The notes beneath the pieces were generated by a model. That model did no database searches. It was not told the DNA's origin and was given only the letters and a program-made list of their open reading frames with translations. Source: an uncultured Clostridia bacterium (GTDB lineage: Bacteria; Bacillota; Clostridia; Oscillospirales; Oscillospiraceae). Taken from it: a DNA stretch of 14,110 nt. The number at the start of each line of letters is the position of its first letter. Position 1 is the first letter of the stretch. The stretch is from the NCBI GenBank assembly GCA_945487445.1, contig CALYTU010000031.1:1-14110 (forward strand), given 5' to 3'. Positions 6,565 through 14,110 of the stretch are shown here, piece after piece. A program made the translations under genes and the position numbers.

Positions 6565-8547
6565 ATGCCAAATCATCTGCAACATGAGACAAGCCCTTAT
6601 CTTTTGCAGCACGCGAACAACCCTGTTGACTGGTATCCCTGGGGGGAGGCAGCCTTTGCCCACGCGCGGGAGCAGGACAAGCCTGTTTTTCTGAGCATTG
6701 GTTATAGTACGTGCCATTGGTGTCACGTTATGGCGCGCGAAAGCTTCGAGGACCCGGGGATTGCAGAGATTCTGAACCGGGATTATATCTCCGTCAAGGT
6801 TGATAAAGAAGAACGCCCGGACATTGACAGCGTCTATATGCGCGTTTGTCTGGCCTACACCGGAAGCGGCGGTTGGCCCACCAGCATTTTTATGACACCG
6901 GACCAGAAGCCCTTCTTTGCCGGAACCTACTTCCCCAAGGATGGGCGGGGCGGCATGTACGGTCTGTGCGAGCTTTTGACGTTCTTCGCCGCCCAGTGGA
7001 AGGAGAACAGGGCCGCCCTGCTCAATCAGGCCGAGAAGCTTCTTGACGTGCTGCGGACCGAACGGACGTCCAGCGACCGGCACGCAGAGGATCTGCCGGA
7101 GGCCGCCTTCCGGACCTTTGCCGCCGACTACGATCCGGAATACGGCGGCTTCGGCCATGCGCCGAAATTCCCCGCGGCGCACAACCTGCTGTTCCTGCTG
7201 GCCTACAGCCGTCTGCGGAAGCAGCCGCGGGCGGCGCGGATGGCGGAGCAGACTCTCCTGCACATGTACCGTGGCGGGCTGTTCGATCACATCGGCGGAG
7301 GCTTCCACCGCTATTCTACCGACCGGAAGTTTTTTGCGCCCCATTTTGAAAAGATGCTGTATGACAACGCCCTGCTGATTGCCGCCCTTTGCGTGGCCGG
7401 ACAAATCGCCAAGGATGCGAAGCTGGCGAAGCTCTTTCTCCACACAGCAGGCAGATCCGGAGACTATGTGCTGCGGGAATTGCGTGCCGACGAGGGTGGC
7501 TTTTACAGCGCACAGGACGCCGACAGCGAGGGCGAGGAGGGCAAGTATTATCTCTTCACGCCCAAGGAACTGACTGCGCTGCTGGGCGAGGAAACCGCAC
7601 GGGACTTCTGCCGCCGATATGACATCACGGCAGCCGGCAATTACGCCGGAAAGAACATCCCAAATCTGATCCAAGGTGACCCGTTCGACCGCTCCTTCGA
7701 GTCCGTTTTCCCTCGACTTCTCGCCTTCCGCCGGGATCGTACTGCCCTGCACACGGATCATAAAATTCTCACGGCCTGGAACGGCCTCATGATCACTGCC
7801 CTGTGCGTCTTATACCGCGCGACGCGGGAGGAAGCCTATCTCACCGCCGCTAAGCAGGCGGAAGGTTTTGTCCGCGCCAAGCTCTGGGAAGATCGCGTAC
7901 TCTACGCGAGCTTCACGGCCGGAAAACGGGGAAGCAAGGGCTTTTTGGACGACTACGCTGCCTTTGCCCTGGCGGAGCTCGCGCTATACGGCGCAACCTT
8001 GGAGGACGTCTACGCAGCAAACGCCGAGGCCCTCTGTCAAACGGTACTGGAAGACTTCGCGGACTCTGAAGCGGGCGGTTTTTTCCTGACCGCCTCCGAC
8101 GCAGAGCCGCTGCTGCTGCGGTCCAAGGAACTCTACGACGGCGCAATGCCCAGCGGCAATTCTCTGATCGCCTGGAATCTGGTTCGACTGCACCAGATCA
8201 CGCAGAAGGAATCCTATCGCCTTGCCGCCGAAAAGCAGTTGTCGTTTTTGGAGGCCGCCGCGGCTTCCTATCCCGCCGGCTGCGCGATGACCCTGCTTGC
8301 AAGGCTCGCCTATGACAATCCCACAACTCTGACCGTAGCCGCCGCCCATGATGCCGATCTGACCGAACTGCCGTTTGTCCTTCCGGTTGCCGCCGCCGTC
8401 CGCGTGCTGCGGCAGGAAACGGAAGTATATCCAACCCGAAACGGAAAGACAACCTATTATCTTTGCCGCGGCCATAGCTGCATGCCGCCAACACACCAAA
8501 TGCAGGATTTAAAAGACTCCCTATGTGAGCCAAACGAATCGTTCTAA
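6565..8547 (+). CDS. yyaL: YyaL-type thioredoxin-domain protein (DUF255)
   Basis: A 660-residue cytoplasmic protein of the YyaL/SSP411 family, near the usual full length. The N-terminus carries the hallmark HETSPYLLQHANNPVDWYPW, then a thioredoxin-like domain with C50-H-W-C53 in STCHWCHVM and the conserved VDKEERPDID. The remainder is the alpha/alpha-toroid domain (HFEKMLYDN, GFYSAQDADSEGEEG, ILTAWNGLMI), which resembles N-acylglucosamine epimerase/cellobiose-2-epimerase barrels. The biochemical role of this widespread family is not settled. ATG 6565 has GAGGAG 7 bases upstream. The FAD/Rieske gene begins 14 bases after the stop, so the two are likely co-transcribed. The upstream region is occupied by the MITE-like element, whose right end is only 41 bases from the start. 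Confidence 0.93.
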   Translation: MPNHLQHETSPYLLQHANNPVDWYPWGEAAFAHAREQDKPVFLSIGYSTCHWCHVMARESFEDPGIAEILNRDYISVKVDKEERPDIDSVYMRVCLAYTGSGGWPTSIFMTPDQKPFFAGTYFPKDGRGGMYGLCELLTFFAAQWKENRAALLNQAEKLLDVLRTERTSSDRHAEDLPEAAFRTFAADYDPEYGGFGHAPKFPAAHNLLFLLAYSRLRKQPRAARMAEQTLLHMYRGGLFDHIGGGFHRYSTDRKFFAPHFEKMLYDNALLIAALCVAGQIAKDAKLAKLFLHTAGRSGDYVLRELRADEGGFYSAQDADSEGEEGKYYLFTPKELTALLGEETARDFCRRYDITAAGNYAGKNIPNLIQGDPFDRSFESVFPRLLAFRRDRTALHTDHKILTAWNGLMITALCVLYRATREEAYLTAAKQAEGFVRAKLWEDRVLYASFTAGKRGSKGFLDDYAAFALAELALYGATLEDVYAANAEALCQTVLEDFADSEAGGFFLTASDAEPLLLRSKELYDGAMPSGNSLIAWNLVRLHQITQKESYRLAAEKQLSFLEAAAASYPAGCAMTLLARLAYDNPTTLTVAAAHDADLTELPFVLPVAAAVRVLRQETEVYPTRNGKTTYYLCRGHSCMPPTHQMQDLKDSLCEPNESF

Positions 8548-8561
8548 AAAGGAGAAAGCCA

Positions 8562-10013
8562 TTGGACTCCATCTGGTCAAAAACCTGTCAGCTCGCGCCG
8601 CGCCAGCCCCTTCGCAAGCCACTGCAATGCGAAATTGCCGTCATTGGCGCGGGCATGGCGGGACTCTTGTGCGCCCATGCGCTTCAGCAAGACGGACATC
8701 AAGTGGTGGTTCTGGAGGCAAACCGCATGGCAAGCGGTCAGACCCGCAACACCACGGCAAAAATCACCTCTCAGCATGGGCTGATCTACAACAAACTCCA
8801 CGCCGCGCTCGGTCCTGCGAAGGCCGCAGCTTATGGCGCAGCGAATGAAGCAGCGATCCGCGAATACCGACGGTTGGTGGAGCAAGCGCACATCGACTGC
8901 GATTTTGAGGAATGCTCGAACTGGGTCTATGGCAACGACCTTCAGACGCTTCGACAGGAGGCCGAAACAGCGAAACACCTGGGACTGCCCGCGGATTTTG
9001 TGGAGCGTCCCAAAACGCCCCTTCCCGCCGCAGGCGCCGTGCGCTTTATCGGTCAGGCGCAGTTCCATCCTTTGAAATTTTTGCAGGCAATTTCAGAGAA
9101 ATTGACCGTCTTCGAGCAAACGCCGGTCCGGTCCGTGGAGGGGACGGTATTGCGGACAGCCCGCGGGTCGGTGCGAGCCGAGAAGGTCGTGTTTGCCTGT
9201 CATTATCCGTTTCCCAGGCTGGCCGGGCTGTATTTCACCCGGCTGCACCAGGAACGGTCTTATGTTCTGGCACTGGAAGGCGCCGCGCCGACCGACGGCA
9301 TGTGGATCGGCGCGGATGGCGAAAAGCTCTCCCTGCGCAGGTGGGGCAACCTGCTGCTGTTCGGCGGTGGCGGCCACCGCACCGGAGAAAACACAGAGGG
9401 CGGTCAGTATGAACTGCTGCGCAAGCGGGCCAGAGAGCTGTTTCCCAATTCCCGGGAGATCGCGCATTGGTCCGCCCAGGACTGCATCACGCCGGACGGC
9501 ATTCCCTTCATCGGGCGGGTCAGCGCCGGGCATCCGGACTGGTACGTTGCCACCGGCTTTGAAAAATGGGGCATGAGTACCTCCATGCTGTCAGCTCAGC
9601 TCCTTCGCTGGCTGATTGCCGAAGCCAGGCCGCCGGAGGCCGATGTCTTTGACCTCGGGCGCGCGCACGGCGGCGTGCTCGCCGGACTTGCCCACGAGGG
9701 CGGACATGCCGTAAAGAACCTGAGCAAATCACTTTTTGAAGTGCCAAAATGCACCGTCGAACATCTCCCGCCCGGTCACGGCGGCGTGGTGCGTTTGCAT
9801 GGGAAGAAGGTCGGCGTATACAAGGATGAGAACGGGACCGTCTATCCCGTGAATATCCGCTGTCCGCATCTTGGCTGCCAGCTTACCTGGAACCCGGATG
9901 AACGAAGCTGGGACTGTCCCTGCCACGGCTCCCGGTTTGACTGCCGCGGAAACCTGATTTCCGGCCCCGCACAGACAGGCGTCAACCGCCGACCGGAATC
10001 ATCCAAACCGTAA
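8562..10013 (+). CDS. FAD-dependent oxidoreductase with C-terminal Rieske domain
   Basis: A 483-residue fusion resembling Bacillus YhfW. The N-terminal DAO-type FAD domain shows GAGMAG (29-34) and the acidic end of the second strand, VVVLEAN (48-54). It also has the RNTTAKITSQHG segment typical of this family and a late FAD-contacting stretch, GIPFIGRV…WYVATGFEKWGM. The C-terminal Rieske [2Fe-2S] site is C434-P-H436 and C452-P-C-H455-G. It should pass electrons between a substrate oxidised at FAD and the cluster; the substrate is unknown. The start is TTG at 8562, preceded by AAAGGAG with 7-base spacing; no ATG gives a better frame. The tail after SGPAQ is short and hydrophilic (…ESSKP), lacking the usual final beta-strand seen in many Rieske domains. 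It is a likely operon partner of the yyaL gene. Confidence 0.92.
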   Translation: MDSIWSKTCQLAPRQPLRKPLQCEIAVIGAGMAGLLCAHALQQDGHQVVVLEANRMASGQTRNTTAKITSQHGLIYNKLHAALGPAKAAAYGAANEAAIREYRRLVEQAHIDCDFEECSNWVYGNDLQTLRQEAETAKHLGLPADFVERPKTPLPAAGAVRFIGQAQFHPLKFLQAISEKLTVFEQTPVRSVEGTVLRTARGSVRAEKVVFACHYPFPRLAGLYFTRLHQERSYVLALEGAAPTDGMWIGADGEKLSLRRWGNLLLFGGGGHRTGENTEGGQYELLRKRARELFPNSREIAHWSAQDCITPDGIPFIGRVSAGHPDWYVATGFEKWGMSTSMLSAQLLRWLIAEARPPEADVFDLGRAHGGVLAGLAHEGGHAVKNLSKSLFEVPKCTVEHLPPGHGGVVRLHGKKVGVYKDENGTVYPVNIRCPHLGCQLTWNPDERSWDCPCHGSRFDCRGNLISGPAQTGVNRRPESSKP

Positions 10014-10105
10014 CCGCCCCCCGCACGGGCAACAGATATGGAAAACATTGGTATCGGCGTGACTCAGCAGAACGCCGTAGTGCCACATACCATCTTTTTT
10101 TCGCA

Positions 10106-10147
10106 GCGGCCGCAGACCATAGCGGCCAAAACAGTGCGGCCTTTTTT
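10106..10147 (+). terminator. Rho-independent terminator after the FAD/Rieske gene
   Basis: GGCCGC (10108-10113) can pair with GCGGCC at 10122-10127 or at 10136-10141. The latter is followed directly by six T residues (10142-10147). The two alternative pairings are mutually exclusive. Confidence 0.6.
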
Positions 10148-10154
10148 CAATCGT

Positions 10155-10224
10155 GTAGGGACATTGCCTGTCCGCAAGCTTCGATTCGCCAGTGCGTGTC
10201 GGCGGACGAGCAATGCGTCCCTAC
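10155..10224. repeat. Palindromic intergenic repeat (GTAGGGAC ends)
   Basis: GTAGGGACATTGC (10155-10167) is inverted at 10210-10224 as GCAATGCGTCCCTAC, with two extra bases. An inner GTCCGC/GCGGAC pair is at 10170-10175 and 10202-10207. It looks like a short non-autonomous palindromic element of the kind scattered through Clostridia genomes. Confidence 0.6.
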
Positions 10225-10255
10225 AGTAATAAAAAAACGCCTTTCACACCAGCAG

Positions 10256-10274
10256 GGGCGCTCAGAGAGCGCCC
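10256..10274. repeat. GGGCGCTC hairpin, third copy of this palindrome
   Basis: GGGCGCTC and GAGCGCCC around a 3-base loop, preceded by CAG and followed by CG. It matches the hairpin at 6079-6097 in stem and flanks and differs only in the loop. The rest of 10275-10470 shows no convincing gene; a 33-codon minus-strand ORF at 10345-10446 lacks a clear ribosome site. Confidence 0.5.
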
Positions 10275-10476
10275 GCGCATTGTCTTGTGAACCGTTCGTT
10301 TTCTCGAGCGATTGCCAGAGGTTTATATCTCTTCTCCTCTTTTGCTACACTGAAACTCTTACATATCCATTCGGTTCTGGGAAACTGTTCAAGCGGGGCA
10401 TGTTTCTCTGACTGATTGTTGTAAAATCCGATCCCAGTCTTTCCATGACGCGGCCTTGATGCTCAATGCAAAGAGA

Positions 10477-10505
10477 GGCTGCAGCGTTTTCATTGCGCTG
10501 CAGCC
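10477..10505. terminator. Terminator hairpin downstream of hppA
   Basis: GGCTGCAGCG (10477-10486) and CGCTGCAGCC (10496-10505) form a perfect 10-bp stem with a 9-base loop, 38 bases after the hppA stop on the minus strand. The 3' side on that strand is TCTCTTT, a modest U-tract; on the plus strand it is CCTTCTTTT. Confidence 0.6.
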
Positions 10506-10542
10506 CCTTCTTTTCGCATGCTCCGTTAGAGCAGCTTTTTTA

Positions 10543-12495
10543 TTACAGGAACAGGGGCACAAAGACCAGCGCCACAATGCTCATCAGCTTGATGAGGATG
10601 TTCAGCGCGGGACCGGAAGTGTCCTTGAAGGGATCGCCCACGGTGTCGCCGGTGACGGCCGCCTTATGGGCTTCGGAGCCCTTACCTCCGTGCTTGCCGG
10701 ATTCGATATACTTCTTGGCGTTATCCCAGGCGCCGCCGGCGTTGCTCAGCATAATGGCCATGGGAACGCCGACCACCGTGCCGCCCACCAGCAGGCCCGC
10801 CAGGGCGTCGGGCCCCACGAACAGGCCGGTCGCCAACGGCGCGGCAATGGCGATGACGCCGGGCAGGATCATCTCGCGCAGGGCAGCACGAGTGGAGATA
10901 TCCACGCAGCGTTCGTAATCAGGCGTCGATTTTCCGGCCAGGATGCCGGGATCTGCCTTGAACTGGCGGCGCACCTCGGCAATCATCTTCTGGGCCGCGC
11001 GGGAGACGGATTCCGTAGTCAGCGCGCAGAAGAGGAAGGTAAGCATGCCGCCCACAAAGATCCCCGCGATGACGTGGGAATCCAGAATGTTGATGGTTTC
11101 AAGCTTAATCTTATCGGCGTAGCTGTTGAAGAGGGCCAAAGCCGTCAGCGCAGCCGAGCCGATGGAAAAACCCTTGCCGATGGCGGCAGTCGTGTTGCCC
11201 ACGCTGTCCAGATTGTCGGTGATCGAGCGGATCTCCTCGGGCATGCCGCTCATCTGGGCGATACCGCCGGCATTGTCGGCCACGGGGCCGTAAGCGTCCA
11301 CAGAAACGGTGATGCCCACGGTGGAAAGCATGCCAACGGCGGCCAGTGCCACGCCGAAGAGCCCGCCCAGCTTGGCGCTGAGCACCACTGCGGCAGCAAT
11401 CAGCAGGATGGGCAGCGCAGTGGAGCGCAGGCCCACGGCATAACCGGAGAGGATGTTGGTGGCGGTACCGGTTTCACTTTGATTGGCAATGTGCTTGACG
11501 AAATGATAGCGGTCAGAGGTATACATCTCGGTGATGACGCCGATGGCCACACCAACCACCACGCCGGAGAGGATGCAGCCAAACAGATTCATGCCGCCTT
11601 CCGCCTGTTTGCAGAGAAACAGCGCGCCGACGATCATCACAATGGCAGAAAGATAGGAGCCGACGGTCAGGATCTTCTGGGGGTCGCGGCCCTTGACGGT
11701 CTTTACGATCAGGATGCCCAAAATCGCGGCCGCGATGCCCAGCGCCACCAGAGAAAATGTCAGGCGGATGCGCTCGACGTTACCGGCGGCCAGCAGCAAT
11801 GCCGAAAGAATGGCGCCCACATAGGATTCAAACAGGTCGGCGCCCATGCCGGCCACATCGCCCACATTGTCGCCCACGTTGTCGCCAATGACGGCAGGGT
11901 TGCGGGGGTCGTCTTCGGGAATACCGGCCTCAACCTTGCCCACCAGGTCGGCGCCAACGTCAGCGGCCTTGGTGTAAATGCCGCCGCCCACACGGGCAAA
12001 CAGCGCGATGGACGAAGCACCCAGCGAAAAGCCGGTGAGGATGTCGTTGTTGCCGTCAAAGATCAAATAGAGAACGGCGAGGCCAAGCGCGCCCAGGCCA
12101 ACCACGCAGAGCCCCAGAACAGCGCCGCCGGAAAAAGCCACGTTGAGGGCAGCGGGCATGCCTTTTTTAGCGCTTTGCGCGGTCCGGACGTTGGACAGCG
12201 TGGCACTCATCATGCCGCAGAAGCCCGCGAGCATGGAGAACATCGCACCCACAAGGAAGCACAGCGCCGTATTCAGCCCCAAAAGCAGCCACAGCGCTGC
12301 GAACATCACAACAGCAAAAATGGCCGTCACCAGATATTGACGTCTGAGATAGGCCATGGCGCCATTGTGGATGTAACCGGCAATTTCCTTCATGCGGGCG
12401 TCCTCAACCCGGATGGCGGCGTTCTTGCAATAAAGCCCCAGCGCCATCAGCAGGCTCACCACCGCAGCGGCAATCACGAAATAAGTACTACTCAT
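10543..12495 (-). CDS. hppA: Membrane pyrophosphatase, K+-dependent ion pump
   Basis: A 650-residue integral membrane pyrophosphatase that couples hydrolysis of pyrophosphate to H+ or Na+ export. Diagnostic motifs are DVGADLVGKVE (179-189) and the catalytic stretch GDNVGDNVGDVAGMGADLFESY (204-225). Further ones are DAYGPVADNAGG (400-411), GNTTAAIGKG (433-442) and, near the end, TGDTVGDPFKDTSGP. The Ala after GNTT, where K+-independent enzymes have Lys, indicates the K+-dependent class. The Glu in LFESY is at the position used by Na+-transporting members, rather than four residues later as in plant-type H+ pumps, so Na+ transport is possible but not proven. The ATG at 12495 follows a purine-rich AAAGGGGAAAGG. 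The gene is alone in its unit, with its own promoter and a downstream hairpin. Length is slightly short but complete. Confidence 0.96.
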   Translation of the reverse strand: MSSTYFVIAAAVVSLLMALGLYCKNAAIRVEDARMKEIAGYIHNGAMAYLRRQYLVTAIFAVVMFAALWLLLGLNTALCFLVGAMFSMLAGFCGMMSATLSNVRTAQSAKKGMPAALNVAFSGGAVLGLCVVGLGALGLAVLYLIFDGNNDILTGFSLGASSIALFARVGGGIYTKAADVGADLVGKVEAGIPEDDPRNPAVIGDNVGDNVGDVAGMGADLFESYVGAILSALLLAAGNVERIRLTFSLVALGIAAAILGILIVKTVKGRDPQKILTVGSYLSAIVMIVGALFLCKQAEGGMNLFGCILSGVVVGVAIGVITEMYTSDRYHFVKHIANQSETGTATNILSGYAVGLRSTALPILLIAAAVVLSAKLGGLFGVALAAVGMLSTVGITVSVDAYGPVADNAGGIAQMSGMPEEIRSITDNLDSVGNTTAAIGKGFSIGSAALTALALFNSYADKIKLETINILDSHVIAGIFVGGMLTFLFCALTTESVSRAAQKMIAEVRRQFKADPGILAGKSTPDYERCVDISTRAALREMILPGVIAIAAPLATGLFVGPDALAGLLVGGTVVGVPMAIMLSNAGGAWDNAKKYIESGKHGGKGSEAHKAAVTGDTVGDPFKDTSGPALNILIKLMSIVALVFVPLFL

Positions 12496-12570
12496 GCGAA
12501 CCGTATCCTTTCCCCTTTAACAGATGATAAAAATCTGCTTTTGTTATATGCTGCCGAAAGCAGTATTTCT

Positions 12571-12598
12571 ATTGTAACGAAAAATAATCAAAAATCAA
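12571..12598 (-). promoter_or_regulatory. Promoter for hppA
   Basis: On the minus strand TTGATT (12598-12593) and TACAAT (12576-12571) are 16 bases apart, in AT-rich DNA about 75 bases before the hppA start. The leader contains a small CAGAT/ATCTG hairpin (12522-12538). The rest of 12599-12721 holds no gene that I can see. Confidence 0.55.
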
Positions 12599-12721
12599 CC
12601 CTGTTTTCATGATTTTTGTAATTTTTTCAAATCAAGAGGACGCTTCACTGATTGACCGTTTTAACGCAGGGAGAGCCGTCCCCCGTATTTATAATCACCT
12701 TATAATCAACTCGTCCAATTA

Positions 12722-12892
12722 TTAGTTGAGCAAAGGCATCATGATTTCCCAATATACTTCCATGTCCGACACCTCAAGATTATCGAGGCCATCATTTCCA
12801 TTCAGGAAAAGCGGAACCTTATAACTCACACACTCATCATGCTTCAAGAAATCGTGGTTGTTGTTCCCAAACAAATAATCATAGTATTTTGA
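12722..12892 (-). pseudogene. C-terminal remnant of Tdi1/DUF1851-like immunity protein
   Basis: On the minus strand an open stretch of 56 codons ends at TAA 12724-12722 and has no start codon in context; a stop at 12895-12893 closes it upstream. It reads YYDYLFGNNNHDFLK, then KVPLFLNGNDGLDNLEV and DMEVYWEIMMPLLN. The pattern of PLFLxGxDxxxNLEVxDxEVYW resembles the C-terminal domain of T6SS-immunity Tdi1 / DUF1851 (GAD-like) proteins, which often sit beside polymorphic toxins. Only the 3' third is present, so it is a fragment. The domain name is from memory of the family pattern and is tentative; that the stretch was once coding is more secure. Confidence 0.55.
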
Positions 12893-12928
12893 TCAGTTTT
12901 CCGCCCCGTGTAATGGGTCAAAATGCCG

Positions 12929-13411
12929 TCACAGCTTCCGTAACGCATCTTGATCCAACTCCTGATAAGCGCCTGCCTCAAAAACAAGCTCCGCGTCACG
13001 TAACAGGCAGCACAATCCGCTGGACAGTCCGTCAATGATCATGTCGGCGCTTGCCAACAGCATCAGACACTCCTCAGGGAAGCCGAGCTGCTTCGCCATC
13101 ACACCGAAAATGACCAAAAAGGAACCGGGAATCGGCGGACACGCATAGGTCAGCAAAGCAGTCAGGATCATGGCAGTCAAGAGCCAACCGGCATTAACCG
13201 GCGTTTGATACTTCTCCGCAAAGAAGATCACCATGACCGCCAGGTACAGCACAATGCCGGGTCCGTACAGCTTTGTACTGACCGACAAACCGACGTTTGT
13301 AAATCGTTTTGAAACACCGAGACGGTTTTCAAGAATGTCAATATTTGCGCTGTATGCCGCCACAGGGGAACCGGTGGTCAGAGCGATCAGGAACGCCGGA
13401 AGCCGCTTTGA
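12929..13411 (-). pseudogene. C-terminal fragment of a dicarboxylate symporter (SDF family)
   Basis: The frame is open from 13411 down to TAA at 12929 (about 160 codons). It begins inside the protein with LPAFLIALTTGSPVAAYSANID, corresponding to the conserved serine-rich re-entrant region of Na+/H+:dicarboxylate symporters. It continues through hydrophobic helices and the CPPIPGSFLVIFGVMAKQLG and ADMIIDGLSSG segments of the C-terminal transport domain. Roughly the N-terminal 250 or more residues are missing. The GTG at 13363 is the Val of SPVAAYS, not a real start. The upstream side ends abruptly against a helicase fragment on the opposite strand. Not functional. Confidence 0.78.
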
Positions 13412-14009
13412 TCACCTTCAGGCTACCGTGAAGAAAACCGCACAGCAGAGATTTGACGGTGTGCAATGGCATGACACTCTAGGGACGATAATTAGATTCT
13501 TCAGCATTGAAAAAATCAAAGCGAAATTTCCGGCGTATAAGCAAGGGGCTCACTTTGATGACTTAATTGAAAAATTAGAAAACCTCTTTTTTGCTGAATA
13601 TGTTGCTGCGTGTGGGGACTGGAATCTAGCCATTGAGAATTTTTGTGGAGAACATTCAGTACCTATAATGACAATCCACAAAAGCAAGGGGCTGGAATAC
13701 TCTGCTGTATATTTTGTTGGATTGGAAGACTCTGCTTTCTGGAACTTTAGGAACCAGCCGGATGAAGATCGCTGCACATTCTTTGTGGCATTATCCCGTG
13801 CAAAGGAATCGGTTACTTTCACATTCTGTAAACGAAGAACAGGTATGAGATATCCAATGCAGCAGCACAACGCAATTAATGAGTTTTTTGGTATCTGTTC
13901 AGTATCCTGTCATTTCGAGGCGATTCATCGCCGAGAAATCCGTATTATCTACGCAAAAAGGAACGGATTTCTCACTTCGTTCGAAATGACAGATGGGGCT
14001 ACTGAATAG
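13404..14009 (+). pseudogene. C-terminal fragment of a UvrD-family helicase
   Basis: From about 13404 the plus frame encodes the end of a superfamily 1A helicase. It includes VPIMTIHKSKGLEYSAVYF (motif V region, TIHxxKGLE) and CTFFVALSRAKESVTF (motif VI, VALSRAK), with GLEDSAFWNF between them. The Walker A and motifs I-IV are absent, so it is only the 2A/2B end. The GLEDxAFW and QPDEDR wording is reminiscent of GajB-like helicases of Gabija defence systems, but this is an impression and no gajA is present. The last part of the frame runs into an inverted repeat at 13891, which replaces the natural C-terminus; the stop at 14007-14009 lies within that repeat. Codon use and base composition are more AT-rich than the genes to the left, consistent with transferred DNA. 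Confidence 0.75.
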
Positions 14010-14013
14010 ATAC
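13891..14013. repeat. Nested inverted repeat ending in a T-tract
   Basis: Outer arms GTATCTGTTCAGTA (13891-13904) and TACTGAATAGATAC (14000-14013) pair with one mismatch. Middle arms CTGTCATTTCGA (13907-13918) and TCGAAATGACAG (13981-13992) are perfect. Inner arms GAGAAATCCGT (13933-13943) and ACGGATTTCTC (13963-13973) are perfect. GTTTTTT follows at 14014-14020, so the folded RNA could act as a terminator. It resembles the TGTCATTTCGA…TCGAAATGACA palindromes common in Clostridia. Confidence 0.75.
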
Positions 14014-14110
14014 GTTTTTTGATTTATTGCAAAAACCGGGGATTGCAGAAGTAAAATGTCGCCGCCGGGTCATGCTGTCGTAAAACAGACGGTCTAATTT
14101 GTCATTAGCG

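Noticed and set aside
6523..7761. 412-codon minus-strand frame over the yyaL gene
   Set aside because: Shadow of a certain gene; no start signal or motif.
10345..10446. 33-codon minus-strand small ORF
   Set aside because: No clear ribosome site and no recognisable family; could be real but unsupported.
10456..12612. 718-codon open frame antisense to hppA
   Set aside because: His/Gly/Gln/Asp-rich shadow of a GC-rich membrane gene; the opposite strand has all pyrophosphatase motifs.
14002..14109. Minus-strand open stretch at the window edge (contains NDKLDRLFYDSMTRR)
   Set aside because: Too short and cut by the window; the KLDRL wording hints at a recombinase tail but cannot be supported.

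Overview
The window reads as an ordinary chromosomal stretch of a fairly GC-rich Clostridia member. It is most plausibly an Oscillospirales-type gut anaerobe, judged from the lipoprotein style, the strong AGGAGG-like ribosome sites, the membrane pyrophosphatase and the many short palindromic repeats. No rRNA, tRNA, CRISPR array or complete transposase was seen.

Left third (1-4228): a polytopic membrane protein of unknown function on the minus strand is divergent from two plus-strand lipoproteins. These are a PstS-like solute-binding protein and a WG-repeat lipoprotein, 75 bases apart and probably co-transcribed. The shared intergenic region holds a good promoter for the minus gene and two inverted repeats on the side of the plus genes.

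Middle (4229-6564): a repeat-rich, decaying segment. A hairpin-rich intergenic repeat of about 250 bp occurs twice (about 4284-4532 and 5998-6245). The module that follows the second copy also occurs separately at 5693-5784, where it replaces the C-terminus of a GNAT acetyltransferase gene. That gene also carries a one-base frameshift at 5387. Next to it is a small, intact HELLH-containing protein resembling the ImmA/IrrE metallopeptidase fold. A 21-bp perfect hairpin (5832-5887) and a 159-bp MITE-like element (6365-6523) complete the segment.

Right-middle (6565-12495): intact housekeeping-type genes. A YyaL/DUF255 thioredoxin-domain protein is followed 14 bases later by a FAD oxidoreductase with a C-terminal Rieske domain, probably one operon. 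After an intergenic region with a terminator and palindromic repeats comes hppA on the minus strand, an ion-pumping pyrophosphatase with the Ala signature of K+-dependent enzymes.

Right end (12722-14013): a gene graveyard. It holds the 3' ends of three unrelated genes: a Tdi1/DUF1851-like immunity domain (minus), a dicarboxylate symporter (minus) and a UvrD-family helicase (plus). Each lacks its 5' part, and the symporter and helicase meet head to head at about 13400-13411. The helicase remnant runs into a 123-bp nested inverted repeat. I see no clear new multi-gene system. The best candidates for novelty are the structured repeat family, with compensated hairpins and gene-disrupting copies, and the remnant cluster, which may be what is left of a defence or toxin-immunity island.
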